Assembly: GCF_003952385.1 (NCBI RefSeq)
Contig: NZ_CP034444.1
Location: 1,860,001 to 1,924,000, forward strand
Source: Mesorhizobium sp. M1D.F.Ca.ET.043.01.1.1
Lineage (GTDB): Bacteria; Pseudomonadota; Alphaproteobacteria; Rhizobiales; Rhizobiaceae
Reading direction: 5' to 3'
DNA: 64,000 nt
The notes beneath the pieces were generated by a model. The model ran no database searches, was not told where the DNA came from, and saw nothing but the letters and a program-made list of their open reading frames with translations. Numbering within the stretch: position 1 is the first letter of the stretch; the number at the start of each line of letters is the position of its first letter. Below, piece after piece: positions 17,237 through 24,908 of the stretch. Position numbers and translations under genes: made by a program.

Positions 17237-17291
17237 GCCAGTCACCCGCTGCCTCCTGCGATGCAGCGGGTGACTGGCGATCATTTTTTAT
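17237..17291 (+). terminator. Perfect 16-bp hairpin followed by a T-run
   Basis: GCCAGTCACCCGCTGC (17,237-17,252) and GCAGCGGGTGACTGGC (17,263-17,278) are exact complements around a 10-base loop, followed by GATCATTTTTTA. It is terminator-shaped on the plus strand, yet no clear plus-strand gene ends just before it. It could be the 3' end of a small RNA or an attenuator for the gene starting at 17,322. Confidence 0.6.
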
Positions 17292-17321
17292 GACTTGGCG
17301 CCTTGGATGAACGGGGGACCA

Positions 17322-17501
17322 ATGAACAAGCAACCATGGAAGTGGTCGGTTGAGATCGAGGAACTCGCAAATAGGCATTATGTGCGCGTCATCGAGGACG
17401 GCGCGGTAAGCATCAAGGGCTTCCGTTCTCAAGCAGATGCAAAAGCCTTCGCCAACAGCGAACGCGCGAGGCTCGGGCTTGATACGCCTCTTAAAAAATA
17501 A
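17322..17501 (+). CDS. Small hypothetical protein
   Basis: A 59-residue protein starting MNKQPWKWSVEIEELANRHY, with GGGGGACC just before the ATG. The composition is soluble and mixed charged; the tail SQADAKAFANSERARLGL looks like an amphipathic helix. The pattern of short strands followed by a helix is common to small rhizobial proteins of unknown function. It was not recognised as a named family. Confidence 0.6.
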   Translation: MNKQPWKWSVEIEELANRHYVRVIEDGAVSIKGFRSQADAKAFANSERARLGLDTPLKK

Positions 17502-17547
17502 GCCCGGCCATCAACGCCCGGCGAGGAACAACCTCTCTCCCTTCGGC

Positions 17548-17862
17548 GTGGCGGTAAGTCTGGTGATAGCAGGGCGATGTGCCTACGCGCTCACGATTTC
17601 CCAACCTGCGCCGTCTCTGGTGCAGACGCCGGTTGCTCGTTGTGAGTCCTTCCTTTTGATGTTGAAGTCCCACGAGCGCGCATCGGCATACAAAGCCATC
17701 GGCGCGATCGAACAGGTCGATCCTACGAAGGTGACGATTGAGTTCGAGATGCGGAACAAGGCCCACGCTCCTGGCCGATCGATCGGGTCCTGCGAATTCG
17801 ATCGAGATCGGCGCCATATCACCTTCTTTACCTTGGACGGGCGGCGCAGCCAGATCGACTAA
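17548..17862 (+). CDS. Hypothetical membrane-anchored or exported protein
   Basis: Coding character is clear from residues VARCESFLLMLKSHERASAYKAIGAIEQVD to the end: about 105 residues with an N-terminal hydrophobic stretch (VAVSLVIAGRCAYALTIS) that may be a signal or anchor, then a small beta-rich domain (DPTKVTIEFEMRNK, SCEFDRDRRHITFF). The start is uncertain: GTG 17,548 is used because it gives an N-terminal hydrophobic segment, but the frame is open from 17,437. Function unknown. Confidence 0.5.
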   Translation: MAVSLVIAGRCAYALTISQPAPSLVQTPVARCESFLLMLKSHERASAYKAIGAIEQVDPTKVTIEFEMRNKAHAPGRSIGSCEFDRDRRHITFFTLDGRRSQID

Positions 17863-17883
17863 AACCTTGCGGCGCTTGCGTGC

Positions 17884-18165
17884 CTATGGGCAAGGCGTCC
17901 ACCCCTTCCTCCTTTCCGGCGTCACCGCATGGCTTGTGAACTGCAGATTCCGGTCATCGCGGCCGGCGGCGCGGCACTCGTGGCAGAAGATCACCTTGAT
18001 CAGATCCCAGTGCATCGCTCCATGATCCGGCCCGACCCGCCGCACCAGTTCGGCAACATCCAGGGTGGCCTTGCGCTTGCAGGTGAGGCAATCAACGGAA
18101 AGGCCGGTGCCGGCTTCGAGCTTCTTGCCGAGCGTGTCTTCTGAGAAGGGGAATTTCATCGCCAT
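17884..18165 (-). CDS. Small zinc-ribbon-like protein
   Basis: A 93-residue protein, start at 18,165 with GAGG six bases upstream. It contains two Cys pairs, CLTCKRK (about residue 28) and FCHECRAA (about residue 62), spaced as in a four-cysteine zinc ribbon. Nothing else identifies the function. Such proteins are often nucleic-acid binding or structural. Confidence 0.6.
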   Translation of the reverse strand: MAMKFPFSEDTLGKKLEAGTGLSVDCLTCKRKATLDVAELVRRVGPDHGAMHWDLIKVIFCHECRAAGRDDRNLQFTSHAVTPERRKGWTPCP

Positions 18166-18450
18166 GGCGATCCTCGTGAATGGGGGTCGCCGCACCGGCG
18201 AGGATTATATTCCTGATTGCCGGCAGATTGCCAATAGGCTTTTGGGGACTGGCCAACTAGTTCGCTTCATCGGCGCTTCGGATTCCAACCAGGCGTCGGG
18301 AAGTGGATTTCGTGCGCCTGCTCTGTGGTTTTCGCTAACCGGGGATCGGTCCATGAAACACGGCCCTCTGCCTCACGGTGGCGGGCCTTAGCTTTGCCGG
18401 AACTATCTTCTGAGGTCGGCCGTTGAGCGACCGACGTAAGGAGGAAGCCA

Positions 18451-18819
18451 ATGCCGGATGCAAGCGACGAATCAACGCCGAGCATGAATCAGCGCGAAGC
18501 TCAGGAGGCGCTAGAGAAGCAAGTTGCGCAGTTGAAACGCGAGATCAACAAGATCAAACGGACGCTGGCCGAGCGCGCCGAAGAAGTTGGAGAAGAGGCA
18601 GCAGGCTGGTATGAAAGCGCTGCCGATGGCGCCGGCCGGACTGCTCGGGCGCTCCGGACCGGGGTTCAGTCGGTTTCGGGAGCCGTCCAAAATAATCCTG
18701 GAACGGTTTCAACGGCCTTCTTTCTCGGCGCCGCGTTGGGATTGCTGCTGGGGCTTACCCTCAGTGATCCTAATGGAACTGGCCGAGATCATTGGTTCTA
18801 TAACCGAGCGAACGGTTAA
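18451..18819 (+). CDS. DUF883/ElaB-YqjD-like membrane-anchored protein
   Basis: A 122-residue protein with the ElaB/YqjD layout: a charged helical N-terminal half (LEKQVAQLKREINKIKRTLAERAEE), a middle segment ending QNNPGTVSTAFFLGAALG and a C-terminal membrane span (LGLLLGLTL). Enterobacterial relatives anchor ribosomes at the inner membrane in stationary phase; that role is not tested in rhizobia. GGAGGAAGCC precedes the ATG, and a strong terminator follows directly, so it is probably a one-gene unit. Confidence 0.82.
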   Translation: MPDASDESTPSMNQREAQEALEKQVAQLKREINKIKRTLAERAEEVGEEAAGWYESAADGAGRTARALRTGVQSVSGAVQNNPGTVSTAFFLGAALGLLLGLTLSDPNGTGRDHWFYNRANG

Positions 18820-18850
18820 AAGCCCGGCTGCTTCGGTGGCCGGGCTTTTT
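18818..18850 (+). terminator. Rho-independent terminator of the DUF883 gene
   Basis: AAAGCCCGGC and GCCGGGCTTTTT pair around the loop TGCTTCGGTG immediately after the stop codon. Confidence 0.85.
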
Positions 18851-18906
18851 CGTAACCATCTTTGTGACTGGACGGAGCGCTGGAAGCTCGGTCACGTTAT
18901 AGGCCT

Positions 18907-19200
18907 ATGGAAAACACACCTCCAGCAGGCCCTCGTCGAGAACATCGCCCGCGCGTACTGAAGGGCGGTTCCATCATCACTAGTTTCCAAAACTCGGAAA
19001 TCAGCTGCTCTCTACGCAATCAGCATTCCAAAGGAGCCGAACTGAAGGTCGCTCCAGACATTCAGATTCCAGAACGCTTTCTGCTCTACGTCCCTGTCGA
19101 CGGGATTGCTTACAGGACTGTTGTTCGATGGCGCAAGAATGATCGCGTAGGTGTTGAATTCGAGGGCACCGAGCCAAAGCCGAAGTTCCATTATGGTTGA
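18907..19200 (+). CDS. PilZ-domain protein
   Basis: A 97-residue single-domain protein. Its N-terminus has the RREHRPRVLKGGSI segment, where PilZ domains carry RxxxR to hold cyclic di-GMP, followed by ISCSLRNQHSKGAEL (the D/NxSxxG position, here N-QHSKG) and RTVVRWRKNDRVGVEF. It may be a c-di-GMP receptor, but the second motif deviates, so binding is uncertain. It converges on the DUF6894 gene; GGGCAGC/GCTGCCC at 19,209-19,232 may terminate both. Confidence 0.75.
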   Translation: MENTPPAGPRREHRPRVLKGGSIITSFQNSEISCSLRNQHSKGAELKVAPDIQIPERFLLYVPVDGIAYRTVVRWRKNDRVGVEFEGTEPKPKFHYG

Positions 19201-19238
19201 ATGCCGAGGGGCAGCACGTGCGCGCGCTGCCCGGCTGC

Positions 19239-19517
19239 TTAGATGGCTGGGCCTTCTTCAATTCTTGGGATGTAAAGGGCATCGCCTGAGGGGATCTTCG
19301 CTGTAAACTGAAGCGAGAACAAGAGACGGTTTTCACCGTCCGTCACGTGCATCATCCAGGGCTCTGCGTGTTGCCAGAAAGATTGCTTGTTATCGTTTAT
19401 CATTTGGCCGGCGGCTCGAACGGCCTCTACCCGAGCGGCATTCAAATCCGGGAGCTCAACTCCGTCTGCATCGGGATTGAACTCCCCGTTATCAACATGA
19501 AAGCGATAGATGGGCAT
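19239..19517 (-). CDS. DUF6894-type small protein
   Basis: A 92-residue protein starting MPIYRFHVDNGEFNPDADGV, then ELPDLNAARVEAVRAAGQMI and a C-terminal strand pair (DGENRLLFSLQFTAKIP). This is the pattern of the small DUF6894 proteins that occur in many copies in Rhizobiales; function unknown. The frame is open further upstream, but MPIYRF is the conserved family start. Confidence 0.75.
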   Translation of the reverse strand: MPIYRFHVDNGEFNPDADGVELPDLNAARVEAVRAAGQMINDNKQSFWQHAEPWMMHVTDGENRLLFSLQFTAKIPSGDALYIPRIEEGPAI

Positions 19518-19636
19518 GCGCCTTGGTGGACTCTTGAAAATACTCCCAAGGAAACGCCCTCGGCCAGAATTTGTTTCGAAAGCACCCTTAGCCCTCGCGA
19601 AGAACCGCTCCGCGTCCATCAACTGGCGGGCTGCCG

Positions 19637-19849
19637 CTAAGTTTTGCCAGGCTGCGAAAGTGCTCGCCGTAGCTCGGCTTCGTCCTTAATTTCGTTTTGG
19701 AAGGCGCGGATGACTTCCTCAGCGAGAGCTTCCCTCTGATGCCGGTCCTTTTGGGTCAGACGGCGCTCATCACAGAGTCGATCGAACACCTGCTGGAGCA
19801 GGTCTAGGTCACAAGGCTCGAATATTCCGTCGTAACGCGACAGGGGCAT
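19637..19849 (-). CDS. Small hypothetical protein, paralogue of 20,256-20,477
   Basis: A 70-residue helical protein: MPLSRYDGIFEPCDLDLLQQ, VFDRLCDERRLTQKDRHQREALAEEVIRAF. About half of the residues match the protein at 20,256-20,477 on the opposite strand. Unknown function; helix-rich with no membrane span. Confidence 0.65.
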   Translation of the reverse strand: MPLSRYDGIFEPCDLDLLQQVFDRLCDERRLTQKDRHQREALAEEVIRAFQNEIKDEAELRRALSQPGKT

Positions 19850-19953
19850 TAGGCAACCCTCAATTGGCTAAAACCCTGCCTGTTATTTTGTCACCGACTG
19901 TGCCGATTTCAAGCCGGGTTAGACCTCGTCGAGACTGTCCTACCGGGATCGGC

Positions 19954-20187
19954 CTAGCGTGCCCGCTTCTTCAGAAAATAGGCCTCGCGAAGCAGCGAAT
20001 TCCAGTCGATCCCGATCAACCTGATCAGCTCGCGAGCCTGCTCTTTTGTAACCCCTGCCTCCCGGACCAGGCGGTCGGCCAGCACGTCAATGGCACCCTC
20101 ATGGAGTCCTGGGTTGTCGTGTTCTCCGTGCATGCAAATAAATGATCGAAAGGCTTGCATGTTCAACTTTTTGCGCCGCGGTTCCAT
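19954..20187 (-). CDS. Small hypothetical helical protein
   Basis: A 77-residue protein ending REAGVTKEQARELIRLIG then IDWNSLLREAYFLKKRAR, two helices separated by a turn, preceded by EGAIDVLADRLV. The protein may begin at a downstream ATG (MQAFRSFICMHGEHD). The conserved-looking C-terminal half argues for a real gene. It lies between the two paralogous genes. Function unknown. Confidence 0.55.
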   Translation of the reverse strand: MEPRRKKLNMQAFRSFICMHGEHDNPGLHEGAIDVLADRLVREAGVTKEQARELIRLIGIDWNSLLREAYFLKKRAR

Positions 20188-20255
20188 ACAAATTTACAGT
20201 TTTCGGACGGCGCTGCTGATGGCAAAATGTCGGCGGGTTATCGAGGGAGGCTATC

Positions 20256-20477
20256 ATGCCCCTCTCAGACAATGGCGGCGTGGTTTATCCCGCTGATCTG
20301 GACTTGCTCCAGCGGGTATTTGACAGGCTGTGCGCCGAGCGTCGGCTGGCGCTTAAGGACAGAGAGCAAAGAGAGGCCCTGGCACGGGAAGTGGTCCGCC
20401 TTTTTCTGGACGGCATGACGGAAGAAGACGCTTTGTGGCGGACGCTTTCAAAGCAGCGCACGGCCAGAGGCGCATAG
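20256..20477 (+). CDS. Small hypothetical protein, paralogue of 19,637-19,849
   Basis: A 73-residue protein, MPLSDNGGVVYPADLDLLQR then VFDRLCAERRLALKDREQRE and ALAREVVRLFLDGMTEEDAL. GGGAGG lies upstream of the ATG. The match to the minus-strand paralogue runs over the whole length, so this is an inverted gene duplication within the element. A hairpin follows the stop. Confidence 0.68.
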   Translation: MPLSDNGGVVYPADLDLLQRVFDRLCAERRLALKDREQREALAREVVRLFLDGMTEEDALWRTLSKQRTARGA

Positions 20478-20479
20478 AG

Positions 20480-20509
20480 AAGCCCGCCGTCTCAGGGAGT
20501 GGCGGGCTT
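20480..20509 (+). terminator. Hairpin after the second paralogue
   Basis: AAGCCCGCC and GGCGGGCTT are exact 9-base complements around a 12-base loop just after the stop at 20,477. There is no long T-run, so termination may be weak. Confidence 0.55.
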
Positions 20510-20639
20510 GTGCTTTGGTACAAGTGCTGACGGCCTCGGAGGGGGTTCGGCCGTCATCCTGATAATCGCGAGAGCGGTATTCGGTTCCGAACAATTTTCC
20601 GAAAACTGAATGGCAAAAGCGCGCTGGTGGGAACACCCC

Positions 20640-20686
20640 AGCCCGGCTCGCTTATCATGGTGACACAGGCTTTCGCGGGCCGGGCC
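20640..20686. repeat. 46-nt hairpin repeat, copy 1
   Basis: The outer arms GCCCGGCTCGC and GCGGGCCGGGC pair over 11 bases with one T-G; the loop carries TTATC..GGTGACACAGG. The same sequence, loop included, is found at 21,637-21,682. It lies 207 bases upstream of the XRE-family gene. Confidence 0.7.
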
Positions 20687-20892
20687 GGTCCCGGAAGCTG
20701 GGTTCCAGGGCGCGGCTAGACTGCAGCCATTTTGCAGCCCGCGCCGGCCAATGGTCCATTAGCGATTTCTTGACTAAGCTGCACTCGCCCACACCAAGGG
20801 CAGGCATCGGCGTTTGGCGACGAGGTCCCGGCGTATGACGCCGTCTGTGGTAGCAGCCGGAACATTTTAGAGACATTGAATGTTCCACACCT

Positions 20893-21195
20893 ATGGCCAG
20901 CCGAGACCAACTCTCAGCAGAACAATTAAGAGCAGCACGAGCTCTCTTGAACTGGTCGCGAGTGCGACTCGCTGCCAAGGCCAATCTTAGCGAATCGACG
21001 ATCTGCGAATTCGAGAACGGCTCTAGCAGACCGAAACCCAGTAATGTCGCCGCAATGCGGCGAGCTTTGGAAGAGGCGGGAATTGTCTTTTCCGAAGGGA
21101 GCCCGTCGCTAGCCCGCTCTGAAGGTCAGAACGGTGGTCGCCAAACCGACAATAGAAGGTGGCGCCGCCGGCAGACAAAAGGCGCGCCGACATAA
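20893..21195 (+). CDS. XRE-family helix-turn-helix regulator
   Basis: A 100-residue protein whose first 75 residues form a Cro/C1-type HTH: LSAEQLRAARALLNWSRVRL, AAKANLSESTICEFENG, then KPSNVAAMRRALEEAGIVF. This short form is widespread in rhizobia. The C-terminal 25 residues are basic and disordered. It may act on itself or on the nearby small exported-protein genes; no target is evident. Confidence 0.82.
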   Translation: MASRDQLSAEQLRAARALLNWSRVRLAAKANLSESTICEFENGSSRPKPSNVAAMRRALEEAGIVFSEGSPSLARSEGQNGGRQTDNRRWRRRQTKGAPT

Positions 21196-21250
21196 AGGAG
21201 GAAGCAGCCGCACAAAATAGCTATGGTGAAAGCGTTTAGGGCTTCCGCGA

Positions 21251-21559
21251 TCACTTCTGGTCTGGCTTTGAGATCGTCGCCCAGCTGCCATCTGGCTGGC
21301 ACTCATTGCCTTCATGGATGGCGCCAGTGTTGAAGAATTTTTGTTCGAAGACACAACCGGACGCTGCCGCCTTGCTGGTCTCCCATACAAACGAGGGAGT
21401 GCACAACATGACACCCTCTCCTGCGCGAACCGTTGCTCCAGGGGAATAGCTCGTCGATCCCAGCCAGCATCGTGGCTGCTGCTCTGGAGCAACTTGCTCT
21501 TGGGCGAATGCCGCATTTGAAACCATCGGAAACGCTGCTGTCACGAGCATCATGCGCAT
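21251..21559 (-). CDS. Small exported cysteine-containing protein
   Basis: A 102-residue protein with a signal peptide (MLVTAAFPMVSNAAFAQ, cleaved near residue 20) and a mature part with four cysteines (RCWLGS, MLCTPSF, GCVFEQ, ECQPDG), suggesting two disulphides in the periplasm. The segment CWLGSTSYSPGATVRAGEG weakly recalls DUF1496-type proteins. AGGAG lies eight bases before the ATG. Function unknown. Confidence 0.65.
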   Translation of the reverse strand: MRMMLVTAAFPMVSNAAFAQEQVAPEQQPRCWLGSTSYSPGATVRAGEGVMLCTPSFVWETSKAAASGCVFEQKFFNTGAIHEGNECQPDGSWATISKPDQK

Positions 21560-21636
21560 GGATCACTCCTCTCGAAATGGCGAAGCGTTCCGCCGCGAAG
21601 GAACCTTACACGGCTAGACTTTCGGGATCCTCCCGT

Positions 21637-21682
21637 AGCCCGGCTCGCTTATCGAGGTGACACAGGATTTGCGGGCCGGGCT
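21637..21682. repeat. 46-nt hairpin repeat, copy 2
   Basis: About 40 of 46 positions match copy 1 at 20,640 in the same orientation, including the loop TTATCGAGGTGACACAGGATTT. It lies 244 bases upstream of the exported-protein gene at 21,926. Confidence 0.7.
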
Positions 21683-21925
21683 AGCGTCGACAGCTCCGGA
21701 GGGAGAATGGTTTACGTCGACACCACGATAGATTGTCCAGTCACCAATAAGTCTGCAACCGCGACCGAGGTCCTAAACTCCGGAGCATTGGTCCGACTTC
21801 GCTTCTTCGGGAATAAGGGGACGGGGCGCTGCGTTGAAGACATGAAGGGACGGCCGTCCCTGCCGGGCAACTTAAGGTCGCGCATCGGACGGGACGTTGA
21901 ACTCCAAACAAGAAATTGGAGACCG

Positions 21926-22219
21926 ATGATGCGAACACTTATCATCATTGCAGCATTTTCGCTGCTCGCCGGCCCCGCGTCGGCAGCCGATCACCTTTTT
22001 ACCGCCACGGAGGCAGGCGGTTTGACGACCGACAGCCAGCCGTTCCAGAACGGCATAAACAACACGGCTCCGACAGCCGAGGACGTGCCTGGTGGGGGAA
22101 GTCCGCTGTCGGGTGAAGACCATACCGTCCCGGCCACCGACACCCAGACGGGTGCCGCGACCAGGGACATGCCGGCGGCCACGCAGGACAAGACGGCGCC
22201 ATCAGCCAAGGCCCGCTGA
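21926..22219 (+). CDS. Small exported hypothetical protein
   Basis: A 97-residue protein with a clear signal peptide (MMRTLIIIAAFSLLAGPASA, cut before ADHLF). The mature part is hydrophilic and rich in Thr, Ala, Gly and Pro, so probably disordered. GGAGACCG precedes the ATG. The frame is open further upstream to 21,707, but the signal peptide and ribosome site place the start at 21,926. Function unknown. Confidence 0.6.
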   Translation: MMRTLIIIAAFSLLAGPASAADHLFTATEAGGLTTDSQPFQNGINNTAPTAEDVPGGGSPLSGEDHTVPATDTQTGAATRDMPAATQDKTAPSAKAR

Positions 22220-22361
22220 CAATCGCGTCGCTTCGTGACAGGCCGTTGGCGCGGCAGTTCTCGCGCCCGTCTGGCTGATGTCAAATTTTGATGCTAGACG
22301 GGCACGCGGTCCATCAGAATCGATGGAGCGCAAATCGGACGGCCACCAGCGGTCGCGGGTG

Positions 22362-22808
22362 CTATGGCCTCGGCGGGAAATTGAGCGCGCTGGTTTGCCA
22401 GTAGAACTTCCATTCACCCGTTCGGAGCTTCGTATAGATTTTGCAGACTCGACCCTTCCACTGAAAATCAGCGCCTGTCGCTCTGTTTCGCCAAAGGGTG
22501 TCGATGTCGACCACGGCGAAAGCCGCGTCCTCTGTCGGAGCCACTTCGATCTTCGCGGTCTTGCGGTGATTGTGGATCAGGTCATGAGCGGCAAAGAGTT
22601 CGTTGTAGCCTTGACGCCATCCCTCTTCATCGAAACGCCCCAACACGAACACCCAGTCGATTGGATCGTGCGCGTCTGCGTTCGGCGCAAATGGCCACGC
22701 CATGTCAGGATGGATCATGGCCAGGAAGGGCTCGATGTCCTTTTCATCCCAACTCTTCGTTTCCACGTCCACCAACCTTTGAATGATTTCACGCACCTCA
22801 TCTGACAT
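22362..22808 (-). CDS. NTF2-like (SnoaL/DUF4440-type) protein
   Basis: A 148-residue protein with the NTF2-like cone pattern: helical N-terminus VREIIQRLVDVETKSWDEKD, then the core FLAMIHPDMAWPFAP, and C-terminal strands (AAFAVVDIDTLWRN, GRVCKIYTKLRTGEWKFYWQT). This fold serves as enzyme or ligand-binding scaffold; the substrate cannot be inferred. It begins 4 bases after the DNA ligase stop on the same strand, so the two are probably co-transcribed. Confidence 0.7.
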   Translation of the reverse strand: MSDEVREIIQRLVDVETKSWDEKDIEPFLAMIHPDMAWPFAPNADAHDPIDWVFVLGRFDEEGWRQGYNELFAAHDLIHNHRKTAKIEVAPTEDAAFAVVDIDTLWRNRATGADFQWKGRVCKIYTKLRTGEWKFYWQTSALNFPPRP

Positions 22809-22812
22809 GACG

Positions 22813-23709
22813 CTACTTCTCCTCTCGGAAATCCTTTAGCGACGCGTGGCGCAGCTTCTCCTCACCCTTCAGGAATTTCACGCGGCCGATCAAGCCGGGC
22901 TTCAACCATTCCGCCTTTTCCTTCGCCAAGCCCTTCGGCGGAGGAGCGCCGGACTTTTCCTGAGCCAAGTCCCAAAGCGCTTGCCGCTTGTCGGCTTTGA
23001 AGGTCACGAACGCGCCGCCCATGTATCGCCCCCTGTCCGCCATCAGCACCATCGCAGGTTTCCCGCTCTCGCGCTTCACGCCGATGATGTCCATTTCCTT
23101 CTCGACGTAGCACTTGATCTTGCGCCAGTTCATCGTCGAGCCGCTGCGGTAGGGGCTGTCCAGCCGCTTCGACACGATGCCCTCCAGGCCAGCGTCGCAA
23201 GCAAGGTGGTAGACGGCGTCACCAGCACCTGGCAGCGCCTCGCTGAACTGGATATGTCCGCCGGCCGGGATGAGCGCCTGCAAGACTTCGCGGCGGTCCT
23301 TCAGTGCCATGTCGCGTAAATCGTGGCCGTTGAGGTGGAGCAGATCGAACGCGACCAGGTAGAGCTCTTGGGGGCGCCTGGTGATGGCCGAGCGGAGCGC
23401 ATGGAAGTCTGACAGTCCGGCTTCGTTGGTCACGATCATCTCACCTTCGATGATGAAGCGTTCCGCCTCGAGCGCTTCGGCTTCCTCCGCAAGCGGCCGA
23501 TATTTGGCCGTCCAGTCGAAACTGTTCTTGGTGAAGAAGCGGATGCCGCCAACGTCCTTGATAACTTGTGTCCGGTAGCCGTCGAACTTGATCTCATGGG
23601 ACCAGCCGTCGCCGGCAGGCGGGTGCTCGACGAGTTCGGGCTCCATTGGCTTGATGAACGTCAGCCGCTCACGAACGCTACGCATGCTCATATCCCGACT
23701 GCGGAACAT
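22813..23709 (-). CDS. ATP-dependent DNA ligase of the LigD/LigC type
   Basis: Seals DNA nicks using ATP; in bacteria such ligases act with Ku or in base-excision-type repair. The 298-residue protein carries the nucleotidyltransferase motifs: motif I EIKFDGYR with the adenylated Lys, motif III FIIEGEMIV region, motif IV EGIVSKRLDSPYRSG and motif V WRKIKCY, then an OB-fold with a LKPGLIGRVKFL segment. There is no polymerase or phosphoesterase domain, so it is a stand-alone ligase. Two starts fit (23,709 or 23,691). No ku gene is adjacent. It is plausible ICE cargo. Confidence 0.87.
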   Translation of the reverse strand: MFRSRDMSMRSVRERLTFIKPMEPELVEHPPAGDGWSHEIKFDGYRTQVIKDVGGIRFFTKNSFDWTAKYRPLAEEAEALEAERFIIEGEMIVTNEAGLSDFHALRSAITRRPQELYLVAFDLLHLNGHDLRDMALKDRREVLQALIPAGGHIQFSEALPGAGDAVYHLACDAGLEGIVSKRLDSPYRSGSTMNWRKIKCYVEKEMDIIGVKRESGKPAMVLMADRGRYMGGAFVTFKADKRQALWDLAQEKSGAPPPKGLAKEKAEWLKPGLIGRVKFLKGEEKLRHASLKDFREEK

Positions 23710-23737
23710 TTTAGCAAAATTGCATGTTTAATTGATT

Positions 23738-23965
23738 ATGGCGACGATCGACATTGCCGAGTGCCGGGCAGCGCTGACCTTGATCAGGCGCACGATCGAG
23801 GAATATTGCCCGCCTGGGGTTTTGCCGAGTGAAGACGCCGTCAACGCCCTCCATGGTCCCGACCCGATGCATGACGCTGAAGCACTGGCTACGGCTATTG
23901 TGGCGACCGTCGATAAATTGACCCTGCTCTCGCGCCAGATGCCACCCGCAAGCAGCATCACATAG
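23738..23965 (+). CDS. Small hypothetical protein divergent from the ligase gene
   Basis: A 75-residue protein, MATIDIAECRAALTLIRRTI then EEYCPPGVLPSEDAVNALHG, HDAEALATAIVATVDKLTL. Helical and soluble. It starts 28 bases from the ligase start in the AT-rich divergent promoter region. No family recognised. Confidence 0.45.
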   Translation: MATIDIAECRAALTLIRRTIEEYCPPGVLPSEDAVNALHGPDPMHDAEALATAIVATVDKLTLLSRQMPPASSIT

Positions 23966-24385
23966 AGCTTGGCTGTCTCACTTCGGGACCAGAATGCTGG
24001 CAACGGTCTTGCACTGAACAAATTGCCGGTTCCTCCACCGGCACCTGATGGGGATCAGGATGGGTGCGCCGGGCTTGAGGACTTGGGGTTCCTCGCGCGG
24101 CGATCTTTCTTTCAGAAGCCGGGTCCAATCTTGCGTGGATGGTCGGATACGGCAGTGTGAGAGCGACGAGTGTTTGATCCCAGGCTTTGATGGGGCATCC
24201 TTATCCTCCAATCGAAGGACACTATGGGCCAGGTTCTGCATGGGAGCGCCACGACGAGCTCATTTGCAAGGCGTGGGCCATCCAACCCGAACGCTTCAGG
24301 CTAAATCCGCTCCAGCAAATGCCGGGACTAAACATCTAGTGGTCGTTGCGGCTGTTCGGCCCTCGCAGCCCAAGCATTGCCTTGG
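23966..24385. other. Stretch without a supported gene
   Basis: Frames on both strands are short and lack recognisable domains or a convincing ribosome site. Nothing else was seen. Confidence 0.4.
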
Positions 24386-24553
24386 CTATTCGGCGTAGGG
24401 ATCGATTTCGCCGACGATCTCCGTCGGGTCCCCGTCGTATTCGTCTGCGGGAGTGACGGCGAGCGTGCCATCGCCGGCCCGGAAAATGACGATGCTGACC
24501 ATCAGAGTGGTGGCAAGGCTGAAGGCGAAGGCGTTTGCTTCTGCGAGAGACAT
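24386..24553 (-). CDS. Small hypothetical protein with one hydrophobic segment
   Basis: A 55-residue protein, MSLAEANAFAFSLATTLMVS then IVIFRAGDGTLAVTPADEYD and an acidic tail ending IDPYAE. A hydrophobic helix covers residues 9-24. The start is chosen at MSLAEA because the upstream extension is cysteine/arginine-rich noise. Function unknown. Confidence 0.5.
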   Translation of the reverse strand: MSLAEANAFAFSLATTLMVSIVIFRAGDGTLAVTPADEYDGDPTEIVGEIDPYAE

Positions 24554-24908
24554 CGATCCGGCTCCTGTTTGGAAGCGGGGATCCGTCCCCGCGTGACAGG
24601 CGCCCGATGTGTCCGTCCGAGGGCCGCAATCACCGTGAAGGCAAAGCCGAAACGGCGGCACGCTTTGCGTAGTCCGACCCTTTACGGGTTGATGGCATCA
24701 GGCCCTCGGGTGGACCAAGGAATTGCGCCTATGAGCGCGGTGCTCGGTTCGCAGTTTCGGCTCCAGGAGCCGGTGAGGACGAGACGTCAGAGGCTCGCCG
24801 GCTCACGTTCATCGCAGCCGGACCAGTTGTCATACCCGAGGTTAAGTCACGGACCGGCATAAATGTCGACGAAGATGCCGTTGTCTCGCGCAGGTCGAGG
24901 GGCGCTCA
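24554..24908. other. Stretch without a supported gene
   Basis: Between the small protein gene and the DUF2493 stop there is no frame with a domain or a good start, and no hairpin-T-run terminator was noticed. Confidence 0.4.
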
